A DNA stretch of 6,054 nt. Origin: Kiritimatiellales bacterium. Lineage in GTDB: Bacteria > Verrucomicrobiota > Kiritimatiellia > Kiritimatiellales > Pontiellaceae. Below are positions 1 through 5,291 of this stretch, piece by piece. The stretch covers positions 1 through 6,054 of the forward strand of contig JAUUYK010000062.1 of assembly GCA_030588285.1 (NCBI GenBank). The letters run 5' to 3'. The notes beneath the pieces were generated by a model. It did no database searches and was not told the origin of the DNA. It saw only the letters and a list, made by a program, of their open reading frames with translations. The position numbers were made by a program, and so were the translations under genes. Each line of letters begins with the position of its first letter. Within the stretch, counting starts at the first letter, position 1.

Positions 1-412
1 ACAGCGCAACCGATCCGGAAAGGGATGCCAGCTTCGGGCCGAGTTGCTCGGTCCAGTTCACTTCGGCCAAAAAGTCAGCCGGCAGGTTCAGGTTGGTTGT
101 AACGTCGTTATAAATGATATTCAGTTGCGTAATGTATTTGGGCGATTCTCCAAGAACGGCAGCAATACGCCCGCCAAGAAAAACACCGAAGAAATAGCAG
201 ACAAACAACACCAGCGTCAAAACAATCAAAACGGCGATGCCCAACGGAACCTTTTTGTGCACCAGGAAATTTACCACGGGGCCACAAATATAGGAGAGCA
301 ACCAAGCAATCATCAGCGGAAGCACCACGGTATAGGCCAGTTTAAACGCCGCCGCAACGGCGAATAAAACGAGTACGCTTAGCAGCCCTATAATCAGATT
401 GGATCGTTTCAT
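1..412 (-). CDS. AI-2E family (PerM/TqsA-like) membrane transporter, N-terminal part
   Basis: The first 137 codons of a polytopic inner-membrane protein; the gene continues beyond position 1. The translation begins MKRSNLIIGLLSVLVLFAVA and shows three hydrophobic stretches at about residues 5-22, 26-48 and 57-84. The second contains the VLPLMIAWLLSYICGPVVN block (about 30-48), which matches the 'P...A..LAY...P..' signature at the N terminus of AI-2E/UPF0118 (PerM, YdiK, TqsA) proteins. A soluble stretch (about 90-137) follows, as in the family. Members are proposed exporters of small molecules such as autoinducer-2, and some act as Na+/H+ antiporters; the substrate here cannot be told. The ATG at 410-412 is chosen because AAGGGG lies seven bases upstream (420-425). 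The gene follows the PLD-like gene on the same strand after 103 bp with no visible terminator, so co-transcription is possible. Confidence 0.82.
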   Translation of the reverse strand, partial: MKRSNLIIGLLSVLVLFAVAAAFKLAYTVVLPLMIAWLLSYICGPVVNFLVHKKVPLGIAVLIVLTLVLFVCYFFGVFLGGRIAAVLGESPKYITQLNIIYNDVTTNLNLPADFLAEVNWTEQLGPKLASLSGSVAL

Positions 413-432
413 TAATAAACCCCTTGTTAGAA

Positions 433-453
433 GTGGCTTTAGTGATAAACCAC
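433..453 (-). repeat. Small inverted repeat before the AI-2E-family gene
   Basis: Arms GTGG-TTTA and TAAA-CCAC pair over eight bases around a four-base loop, with one unpaired base in one arm. It lies just upstream of the AAGGGG ribosome-binding site at 420-425. No T tract follows on either strand, so it does not read as an intrinsic terminator. The rest of the gap 413-515 shows no convincing promoter. It could be a leader hairpin or chance. Confidence 0.3.
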
Positions 454-515
454 ATTCCTCCCGATTGAAAGTAACGAGTCATGAGGAATTCATCATCAGA
501 AAACTTACGGATCGC

Positions 516-1571
516 TTAAAACGTGCCCATTCCCGTGGTTTCCATCCACCAAGCCATCCAACGTCGAACACGGGAAGGATCTTCAAACGCGGAATATTCA
601 ACGGTATAATTTTGGCCGTTGGAATTATTCCACCACCGGTCAAACACCGCACGCGATTTTTGCAGATTTACTTCATTCACTGAAGCGGTGAATGCCAGGT
701 CGGCCTCGCAATTAAAGTTGTCCATATTCCGCCGCGTGTAGTTACACGATCCCAACAGTAGCGTCGCCATTTGGTCGGCGTGTTCCACATAGAGTATTTT
801 GGCGTGGCACTGTTCGCCATGCGTATCGGCCCAGCGCAGAGCAATACCGGCCTCCACCAACACGGCGGCCGACTGTCGATTCGGGACTCCATTTTTGGTG
901 CGACCAAAAGCATCCTGCGCCGGATCGAGGATTACACGCACCTTGCAGCCCCGTTGTTGAGCGGCAACAAAGGCTTTTATCACCGCCCTATCGGAAAGGT
1001 AGAACATCGACAAATCGATCCGCGCGCCCGGTTCGGCCTGCGCCAACAGCGCCAACAGCGCCAAAACTTTCTCCTTAATCTTGCGTTCGGTCAGCAACTC
1101 CAGCTTATTTTTGGTCGCAGAATTAACCCCAACGAGGGGTGGATAAAATGCGTCCGCACCGGATATTTTAAGAAGGGCCGACTCTGCCTCGCAGGCCATA
1201 GCCGTGCCGCCCCCATCCACACGCAACGCGACATTCCAATGCGCACTACTCGCGCTATGCGGATTGGCCAGCTCTTGGCTCAGATTTCGCAGGCCTGAGC
1301 CGGGCTGATAGAAAAACTCATTCACGAGGAAAAAGTCGAGCAGGATAAAAATTTCCGCTTCGTCGATCATTTCAAAGACCGATTCAAAAACTTCCTGATC
1401 CACGTGCCGATTTCCCTCGGCATCGGTCCACGTTTCATCGACTAATAGTTGAACCCGCTCGGCCGTAAATTTCCCCGAATAGGCCAGGCCAAGCTTCTCC
1501 AGCTTACTGGAACAACCGGATTGAAAAATTAGTGCCAAAGACAGAGTCATCATTACCCCCCAAAAGCGCAT
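516..1571 (-). CDS. Phospholipase D-like lipoprotein, apparently missing its first HKD half
   Basis: A 351-residue protein of the PLD superfamily (cardiolipin synthase/phosphodiesterase fold), probably exported. Residues 5-20 form a hydrophobic leader ending SGC, a probable lipoprotein site at Cys20, although Gln at -3 is unusual; Ser21 would favour the outer membrane. The C-terminal half carries the catalytic signature HAK at 256-258 and GSCNYTRRN at 274-282; the usual Asp of HxKx4D is Glu263. Upstream, RIDLSMFYLSD (184-194) and KVRVILDP (210-217) are the expected strands of that half. The N-terminal half has DETWTD and FILLDFFL but then jumps from LSQELA to NPHSASSAHWNVALR (103-117), with no first HxK. 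From memory, related proteins have about 120-130 more residues there, including HRK. The ATG at 1569-1571 is set by GGGAGGT at 1577-1583. It could be a working single-motif enzyme or a decaying one. Confidence 0.8.
   Translation of the reverse strand: MRFWGVMMTLSLALIFQSGCSSKLEKLGLAYSGKFTAERVQLLVDETWTDAEGNRHVDQEVFESVFEMIDEAEIFILLDFFLVNEFFYQPGSGLRNLSQELANPHSASSAHWNVALRVDGGGTAMACEAESALLKISGADAFYPPLVGVNSATKNKLELLTERKIKEKVLALLALLAQAEPGARIDLSMFYLSDRAVIKAFVAAQQRGCKVRVILDPAQDAFGRTKNGVPNRQSAAVLVEAGIALRWADTHGEQCHAKILYVEHADQMATLLLGSCNYTRRNMDNFNCEADLAFTASVNEVNLQKSRAVFDRWWNNSNGQNYTVEYSAFEDPSRVRRWMAWWMETTGMGTF
1041..1066 (-). repeat. 9-bp tandem repeat inside the PLD-like gene
   Basis: The unit CGCCAACAG occurs twice in full and is followed by most of a third copy. 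On the coding strand it encodes the Leu/Ala-rich run LALLALLAQA (residues 169-178). The unit is a multiple of three, so copy changes would keep the frame. Confidence 0.6.
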
Positions 1572-1590
1572 GCGCCACCTCCCTTAAAAC

Positions 1591-1614
1591 TAAAGAAACC
1601 TACCGGTTTCTTTA
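1591..1614. repeat. Perfect 10-bp inverted repeat in the leader of the PLD-like gene
   Basis: TAAAGAAACC and GGTTTCTTTA are exact reverse complements around a four-base spacer (TACC on the plus strand). The repeat ends eight bases before the GGGAGGT ribosome-binding site of the PLD-like gene and starts after the T tract of the peroxiredoxin terminator. It could be an operator, a leader hairpin influencing translation, or a back-up terminator; on the minus strand a short T-rich stretch (GTTTTAA) follows it. No clear promoter for the PLD-like gene is visible between it and the terminator, so reading through from upstream is possible. Confidence 0.5.
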
Positions 1615-1624
1615 CCTCTTGGAA

Positions 1625-1661
1625 CAAAAAAAGGAGGACGCCTCTTGCAAGGCGCCCTCCT
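1625..1661 (-). terminator. Intrinsic terminator of the peroxiredoxin gene
   Basis: On the minus strand, arms AGGAGGGCGCCT and AGGCGTCCTCCT pair over 12 bases (one G-U pair) around a six-base loop TGCAAG, followed directly by a run of Ts (1626-1632 read in reverse). It lies 27 bp after the stop codon of the peroxiredoxin gene. The G-U pair is favourable only in RNA from the minus strand (it becomes A-C on the plus strand), which fits the assigned direction. Confidence 0.9.
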
Positions 1662-1687
1662 GGGGTGGGGAAACTAACTAGGGGAAG

Positions 1688-2287
1688 TTAGATTTTTCCT
1701 ACGAGGTCGAGACCCGGCGTCAGGGTATCAGCCCCGGGAGTCCAGTTTGCGGGGCAAACTTGGTCGCCGAACTCGTGTACAAATTTTGCAGCGGTGAGCT
1801 TACGGAGGGTTTCCGCAGCACTACGGCCAATACCGAGATCGTGGATTTCAGCCGTTTTCAAGATGCCATCAGGATCAATGATGAACGTTCCGCGGAGCGC
1901 CAAACCTTCGTCGTCGATATACACATCAAACAACTGGCTCACTTCGCCGGTTGGATCGGCACCCATTGGGTAGTCCACTTTTCCGATGGCATCGGAGGTG
2001 TCGTGCCATGCTTTATGAACAAATGCCGTATCCGTGCTCACGCTAATGACTTCTGCGCCAGCTTCCTGGAACTGCGAATAAAGAGTGGCCATGTCTTCGA
2101 GTTCGGTTGGACAAACAAACGTGAAGTCGGCGGGGTAGAACATGAGTACAACCCACTTCCCTTCATAATCAGAAAGTTTGATGTCTTTAATTTCGTCGTT
2201 CTGGAAGGCGGCCATTTCAAATTCAGGCACCGGCTGGCCTACTTTTACGACCTCAAAATCAAATGCGTCTAGTTCAATATTTTCCAT
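1688..2287 (-). CDS. Typical 2-Cys peroxiredoxin (AhpC/Prx1 type)
   Basis: A 199-residue thiol peroxidase that reduces hydrogen peroxide, organic hydroperoxides and probably peroxynitrite in the cytoplasm. The thioredoxin-fold strand WVVLMFYPADFTFVCPTE carries the PxxxTxxC motif (Pro52, Thr56, peroxidatic Cys59). Arg132 in LRGTFIIDPDG is the conserved active-site arginine. The resolving cysteine is Cys178 in VCPANW, so the family's intersubunit disulphide can form. No GGLG or C-terminal YF motif is seen; the chain ends about 20 residues after CPANW, suggesting the overoxidation-resistant bacterial form. Length is normal. The ATG at 2285-2287 has AAGGAG seven bases upstream (2295-2300). It is a single-gene unit with its own promoter and terminator. 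No ahpF or thioredoxin reductase lies in the window, so the reductant is unknown; for that reason I do not assign ahpC firmly. Confidence 0.97.
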   Translation of the reverse strand: MENIELDAFDFEVVKVGQPVPEFEMAAFQNDEIKDIKLSDYEGKWVVLMFYPADFTFVCPTELEDMATLYSQFQEAGAEVISVSTDTAFVHKAWHDTSDAIGKVDYPMGADPTGEVSQLFDVYIDDEGLALRGTFIIDPDGILKTAEIHDLGIGRSAAETLRKLTAAKFVHEFGDQVCPANWTPGADTLTPGLDLVGKI

Positions 2288-2312
2288 ACTTATTCTCCTT
2301 TAAACAGTCACA

Positions 2313-2357
2313 AACTCGTCCTAAGCGAAGCGATACAGTACTAATCCCGTACGAGTT
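2313..2357 (-). promoter_or_regulatory. Inverted repeat in the peroxiredoxin leader
   Basis: AACTCGT (2313-2319) and ACGAGTT (2351-2357) are exact complements separated by 31 bases. They lie in the predicted untranslated leader, with one arm almost at the expected transcript start. The stem would not cover the ribosome-binding site at 2295-2300. It may be a leader fold or chance; I do not recognise an OxyR or PerR box. Confidence 0.3.
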
Positions 2358-2364
2358 GTAAATA

Positions 2365-2394
2365 TAAATAGTAAATACTTTTTGGCGAACTCAA
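2365..2394 (-). promoter_or_regulatory. Probable sigma-70 promoter of the peroxiredoxin gene
   Basis: On the minus strand TTGAGT (2389-2394) is followed after 18 bases by TATTTA (2365-2370) within an AT-rich block. The start of transcription would fall near 2358, giving a leader of about 70 bases before the ATG. The boxes are imperfect matches to TTGACA and TATAAT. Confidence 0.5.
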
Positions 2395-2495
2395 CAAAAC
2401 CCTTGTTTTCATTAGGCTATTTAGGATACGACTCCGATAACGAAGCAGAGGCGGACTTGAGAATCTGGGCCCGCGGTTGAATTAGGTTTTGGCGT

Positions 2496-2527
2496 ATAGC
2501 TCCATAAGCGAGAAGGATAGGAGCTAT
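2496..2527 (+). repeat. Hairpin covering the orfA start of the IS fossil
   Basis: ATAGCTCC (2496-2503) and GGAGCTAT (2520-2527) are perfect 8-bp complements with a 16-base loop. The right arm contains the GGAG ribosome-binding site and the first two bases of the orfA ATG (2526-2528), so the structure would hide the start site in a transcript reading in from outside. Such sequestering hairpins are known to limit transposase expression in several IS families. I see no confident terminal inverted repeat in 2400-2495, which otherwise holds no recognisable feature. Confidence 0.55.
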
Positions 2528-2801
2528 GAGAAAATAACGAAGAAAATACACGGCTGAATTTAAGGCACGAATCGCTCTGGAGGCGATCAGAGGCCTCGAC
2601 ACCCTCAACGAGATTACTACGAAGTACGAGGTGCATCCCGTACAGGTCGGTAATTGAAAAAAGGAGCTGTTTGATCGGGATCCCGAACTCTTCGAACGCA
2701 AGAATGCCACGAAGGACAAGGATGAAGAACTCGAACGCGCTTAACTGGAGCGAAAGGTAGGCCAGTTGTCGATGAAGGTGGACTGGCTTGAAAAAGAAGT
2801 G
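2526..2801 (+). pseudogene. IS3-family orfA (helix-turn-helix subunit), broken by stops
   Basis: From the ATG at 2526 the frame reads MRK, a stop (TAA 2535-2537), then RRKYTAEFKARIALEAIRGL, which matches the start of IS3-family OrfA proteins that typically read RRTYTAEFKAKVALEAIKG. It continues with the helix-turn-helix part NEITTKYEVHPVQVGN, where a second stop (TGA 2655-2657) replaces the conserved Trp of the QW-KK motif. After KKELFDRDPELFERKNATKDKDEELERA comes a third stop (TAA 2742-2744), then the leucine-zipper region ending GQLSMKVDWLEKE. Apart from the stops the reading frame is kept to about 2798, so decay here is by point mutation. OrfA normally binds the IS ends and is joined to OrfB by a -1 frameshift. 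Confidence 0.88.
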
Positions 2802-2845
2802 CGTATCGCTGGGAATTCCCGCAAAGGGCGTGCCTCGTGAGCTAG

Positions 2846-2923
2846 GCATCGGAAGTCCGCGTGCGCAGGCAATGCGAGTTCCAGGGTATCTCGCGGAGAT
2901 TGATCTACTCGTTTCCGAAGGCC
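2846..2923 (+). pseudogene. IS3-family orfB, N-terminal scrap
   Basis: In the -1 frame relative to orfA, where orfB belongs in this family, the bases read VRRQCEFQGISRRLIYSFPK. This resembles the 'RQCELLGISRSSLYYRP' stretch near the N terminus of OrfB transposases. It is preceded by a stop (TAG 2843-2845) and followed by another (TAG 2924-2926). After it, about 110 codons of the family sequence are missing, including the part with the first catalytic aspartate (usually in WATDITYI). Confidence 0.6.
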
Positions 2924-2925
2924 TA

Positions 2926-3138
2926 GGGTTCGTGTATCTGTTTGTCATCATGGACCGGCACTCGCGAAAGGTCTGGGACGGGGAAATGACAGACACGGTT
3001 CCTGAGATATTCAATACCGATCAAGGCGATCAGCTCACATCCGATGAGTGACTCGGAAGGCGGAAGAAATTAGAGATAACCATTAGCATGGATGGCAAAA
3101 GGCGCTGGTTTGATAACGATATGACCGAACGCTTCTGG
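2926..3138 (+). pseudogene. IS3-family orfB, C-terminal catalytic scrap
   Basis: GFVYLFVIMDRHSRKV matches the IS3 transposase core (GFVYLVAVMDWYSRKV), followed after an apparent in-frame loss of about 20 codons by PEIFNTDQGDQLTS, which holds the second aspartate of the DDE triad. A stop (TGA 3049-3051) interrupts, then the same frame continues ISMDGKRRWFDNDMTERFW, with the catalytic glutamate in ERFW (normally ERLW). The usual last 50-60 residues are absent. Beyond about 3138 the frame stays open only because it runs antisense to the pseudopilin gene. Confidence 0.9.
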
Positions 3139-3150
3139 CACAACCAATTC

Positions 3151-3621
3151 TCAATCATCCAACCGGACAATAATGTTATTCTCATCAGAATCAAACCGCC
3201 CCGTTCCGGAGGGGCCAAACGATCCAACCACAATTCTCATTACTCCATCTACTTTATAATCCGGATCAAAGAAATAGGGATTTCCCCAAGGATCTTCCGT
3301 TGTACCTTCGTAGTAAGGGCCCTTCCAGTCGTGATAGACATTATTGGTATCCGCCACCATCAACCCCGACGACATGCTGGAAAGATCCCAAATTTCAACA
3401 CTCCCCGCTTGAGTTCGGAGCGTCCCATTGGGCCACCGACCGGTATCCCACGCCAACTGCAATACCGCTGCAGAAAAAATAGAAAGCTCGCTCTCCGCCG
3501 TTTTGATCCGTGCATTAGTGACCGATTTCATAATGGCCAGCGTGGCTATACTCGCAAGCAACCCAATGATCGCCACCGTGACCATAATCTCGACCAGAGT
3601 AAATCCATTTTTATTTTTCAT
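3151..3621 (-). CDS. GspG-like type II pseudopilin
   Basis: A 156-residue prepilin-like protein. The leader is KNKNG, with prepilin peptidase cleavage expected between Gly6 and Phe7, followed by FTLVEIMVTVAIIGLLASIA; Glu11 is the conserved Glu at position 5 of the mature protein and residues 7-30 form the membrane helix. The C-terminal domain has the major-pseudopilin pattern: WKGPYYE (99-105), DPWGNPYFFDPD (110-121), GSFGPSG (133-139) and an acidic end DSDENN that resembles the calcium-binding loop of GspG. Length fits GspG (about 140-160). It would assemble in the periplasm into a pseudopilus, but no other secretion gene is nearby, so it may serve another prepilin-type structure. The ATG at 3619-3621 has AGAGGA six bases upstream (3628-3633). 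No terminator follows; an IS fossil begins about 12 bp beyond the stop. I see no clear promoter, although 3634-3720 is AT-rich. Confidence 0.88.
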   Translation of the reverse strand: MKNKNGFTLVEIMVTVAIIGLLASIATLAIMKSVTNARIKTAESELSIFSAAVLQLAWDTGRWPNGTLRTQAGSVEIWDLSSMSSGLMVADTNNVYHDWKGPYYEGTTEDPWGNPYFFDPDYKVDGVMRIVVGSFGPSGTGRFDSDENNIIVRLDD

Positions 3622-3721
3622 AGCAAATCCTCTTTATTTTCTTTTCAAAAAACCACCACATTAAAACAAGCATATACAATGCCATAAAGAGATTGCTTGA
3701 ATTATTGAAAATGACTTTCGA

Positions 3722-3751
3722 TTGACTCTCCGCCGGTAAAACACCAATACT
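3722..3751 (+). promoter_or_regulatory. Probable sigma-70 promoter of the dihydrolipoyl dehydrogenase gene
   Basis: TTGACT (3722-3727) and AATACT (3746-3751) are separated by 18 bases. Transcription would start near 3758, about 22 bases before the ATG. The -35 box is a five-of-six match and the -10 box four of six. Confidence 0.5.
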
Positions 3752-3779
3752 CCGATCATTATTTAAGGAGAGTAAACTT

Positions 3780-5168
3780 ATGCAATTTGACGTCATTGTT
3801 ATCGGAGCCGGCCCAGGTGGATATCCCGCCGCCATCAAAGCCGCACAGCTGGGTGCAAAAACCGCCATTATTGAGCGCGAATGGCTCGGCGGAACCTGCC
3901 TAAACTGCGGGTGTATTCCCACCAAAACGCTTATCGCCGGAGCGGAGGTTTATCAAAAAATTCTACAGGCCGACACCTTTGGCATAACCGTTGGAAAACC
4001 CGAAATCGACTATCCCGCCATGAAGAAGCGTAAAGACGGCGTGGTTGAAACTCTTAAGGGAGGGGTTGCTTCACTCCTAAAAGCCCACGGGGTTACCCTG
4101 TTCGAAGGCACCGGATCCTTCCGAAACACCAACACCATTGCGGTTAAAACAAGCGATGGAGCCACTCAGGAAATAACCGGCACCACCATCATCATCGCCA
4201 CCGGCTCCACCTCCACCGTTCCGGGCTTCATTCCGAAACATGAACGTATTGTCGAAAGTCGTGCATTTCTTGAACTCGAAAAACTACCCGAAACCCTGCT
4301 GGTCCTTGGCGGCGGTTATATCGGTAGCGAGCTCGCCTGCATGGCCGCAGGGCTCGGCGTGAAAGTCACCATCGTTGAACTGCTCGCCGATGTGCTTATG
4401 CTGCTCGATAAAGACATTCGCCAAGTTGTTAAAAAACATATGAAAAGTAAATTGGGTATGACTCTCCTAACTGGCGATGCCATGGAAAATATTCAAGCGA
4501 CGGAAAGAAGTGTTACTGCCACCGCAGGCGGCAAACAGATCGAAGCCGATATGTTGCTCGTTGCCATTGGCCGGAGCCCAGTAACCGACGGGCTAAATAT
4601 CGAAGCCGCGGGTGTGACTCTTAGCGAACGGGGCTACATCGAAGTGGATGAACTCAGCCGAACCAATGTGCCGCACATCTACTGCATCGGCGATGTTTCT
4701 GGCCGGATGCAACTCGCCCATGCCGCGACCTCGCAGGCAATCTACGCCGTTGAACACGCACTTAAAAACGAAGAGAAAATTGAAGAAGTCGTCATTCCTG
4801 GTGTCATCTTTACTTCGCCCGAAGTGGCACTCGTGGGACTTACCGAAATCGAAGCCAAAGAACAGGGCCTTTCGTACAACCTTGGAAAACATTATTTCCG
4901 AGGAATGGGCAAGGCACTTGCCTCCAACGAAACCGAAGGGTTTGTTAAAATTCTAGCCGATAAAGAGACGGATCGAATTATCGGTGCACAATGCGCCGGA
5001 CCGCACGCCACGGATTTGATCAGCGAAATGGTGATTGCGTTGCGAGAGGAACTCACCGCCGAAGAACTTGGCAATACCGTGCATGCTCACCCAACCTTCG
5101 CCGAAATCTGGATGGAAGCAGCACATGCCCTGCATAAGGCCTGCATTCACGCTCCACCCGCTCGATAA
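3780..5168 (+). CDS. lpdA: Dihydrolipoyl dehydrogenase (E3)
   Basis: A 462-residue FAD- and NAD-dependent flavoenzyme that reoxidises the dihydrolipoyl arms of 2-oxoacid dehydrogenase complexes or the glycine cleavage H protein, passing electrons to NAD+. The order is complete: FAD-binding GAGPGG (9-14); redox disulphide GGTCLNCGCIPTK with Cys40 and Cys45; ATGS (140-143); NAD-binding GGGYIGSE (177-184); AIGRSP (262-267); second FAD motif CIGDV (302-306); and the C-terminal dimer-interface base HAHPTFAE with His437 and Glu442. Cys43 replaces the Val usual between the active cysteines. Length is normal. The ATG at 3780 is set by AAGGAG at 3765-3770, nine bases upstream. It has its own promoter and terminator, and no E1 or E2 gene is in view, so its partner complex is unknown. 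Glutathione or mercury reductase is unlikely given the HPT..E ending. Confidence 0.95.
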   Translation: MQFDVIVIGAGPGGYPAAIKAAQLGAKTAIIEREWLGGTCLNCGCIPTKTLIAGAEVYQKILQADTFGITVGKPEIDYPAMKKRKDGVVETLKGGVASLLKAHGVTLFEGTGSFRNTNTIAVKTSDGATQEITGTTIIIATGSTSTVPGFIPKHERIVESRAFLELEKLPETLLVLGGGYIGSELACMAAGLGVKVTIVELLADVLMLLDKDIRQVVKKHMKSKLGMTLLTGDAMENIQATERSVTATAGGKQIEADMLLVAIGRSPVTDGLNIEAAGVTLSERGYIEVDELSRTNVPHIYCIGDVSGRMQLAHAATSQAIYAVEHALKNEEKIEEVVIPGVIFTSPEVALVGLTEIEAKEQGLSYNLGKHYFRGMGKALASNETEGFVKILADKETDRIIGAQCAGPHATDLISEMVIALREELTAEELGNTVHAHPTFAEIWMEAAHALHKACIHAPPAR

Positions 5169-5189
5169 AATGCATCTAAAATCCGTTCG

Positions 5190-5221
5190 AAAAAACGTCC
5201 TGTTTTCGCAGGGCGTTTTTT
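5190..5221 (+). terminator. Intrinsic terminator after lpdA
   Basis: AAAAAACGTCCTG and CAGGGCGTTTTTT pair over 13 bases (one G-U pair) around the loop TTTTCG, the final Ts forming the U tract. It begins 21 bp after the lpdA stop. The A run on the other arm could let it work from the opposite strand too, but no minus-strand gene arrives from the right. Confidence 0.9.
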
Positions 5222-5234
5222 GTATTGCGAGAGA

Positions 5235-5263
5235 TTGACCCCTAAAACCCAAACCGATATTTT
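5235..5263 (+). promoter_or_regulatory. Probable sigma-70 promoter of the DUF481-type gene
   Basis: TTGACC (5235-5240) and TATTTT (5258-5263) are spaced by 17 bases, directly after the lpdA terminator. Transcription would start near 5270, leaving a leader of only about 22 bases, AT-rich and without a good Shine-Dalgarno site. Confidence 0.55.
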
Positions 5264-5291
5264 CCGTGGAATTTATAAATGGATTTTAAAA

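Larger units (their letters stand above)
2496..3138 (+). mobile_element. Decayed IS3-family insertion sequence
   Basis: Remains of the two-gene orfA/orfB transposase of an IS3-family element survive in order: a nearly full orfA with stops, an orfB N-terminal scrap in the -1 frame, and an orfB C-terminal scrap. Intact elements of this kind are roughly 1.2-1.4 kb; about half is left. The left limit given is the leader hairpin and the right limit is where transposase similarity ends after ERFW. The true left end may lie further out, between about 2400 and 2495, and the right end appears lost. No target duplication can be recognised. It cannot move by itself. Confidence 0.85.

Noticed and set aside
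44..367. A 107-codon plus-strand open frame at the left edge
   Set aside because: It is antisense to the AI-2E-family transporter, whose hydrophobic pattern and ribosome-binding site are clear.
771..1298. A 175-codon open frame on the plus strand inside the PLD-like gene
   Set aside because: It is antisense to a gene with recognisable motifs and a strong ribosome-binding site, and its product shows no recognisable domain; it is a codon-bias shadow.
1674..1691. CTAACT...AGTTAG 6-bp inverted repeat overlapping the peroxiredoxin stop codon
   Set aside because: Short, without a T tract, and close to a much stronger terminator; probably chance.
1760..2272. A 170-codon open frame on the plus strand opposite the peroxiredoxin gene
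   Set aside because: The opposite strand encodes an intact, well-known enzyme; this frame has no recognisable domain.
2400..2495. Possible left terminal inverted repeat of the IS
   Set aside because: No segment here pairs convincingly with the right side, where the end of the element appears to be lost.
2657..2663. AAAAAAG, the slippery heptamer type used for IS3-family frameshifting
   Set aside because: It lies in the middle of orfA (at the KK after the conserved Trp), not at the orfA/orfB junction; the junction near 2791 has only five As.
2421..3014. A 197-codon open frame on the minus strand across the IS fossil
   Set aside because: The plus strand here shows clear transposase similarity in order; the minus frame is open by chance and looks low in sense.
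2788..3051. An 87-codon plus-strand open frame that might be called a small transposase-like gene
   Set aside because: Only its second half (from GFVYL, 2926 on) is transposase; the first half is the wrong frame over another orfB scrap, so it is a chance join in a pseudogene.
3088..3687. A 199-codon open frame starting MDGKRRW and running over the pseudopilin gene
   Set aside because: The first 17 or so codons are transposase remnant and the rest is antisense to the pseudopilin; not a real fusion protein.
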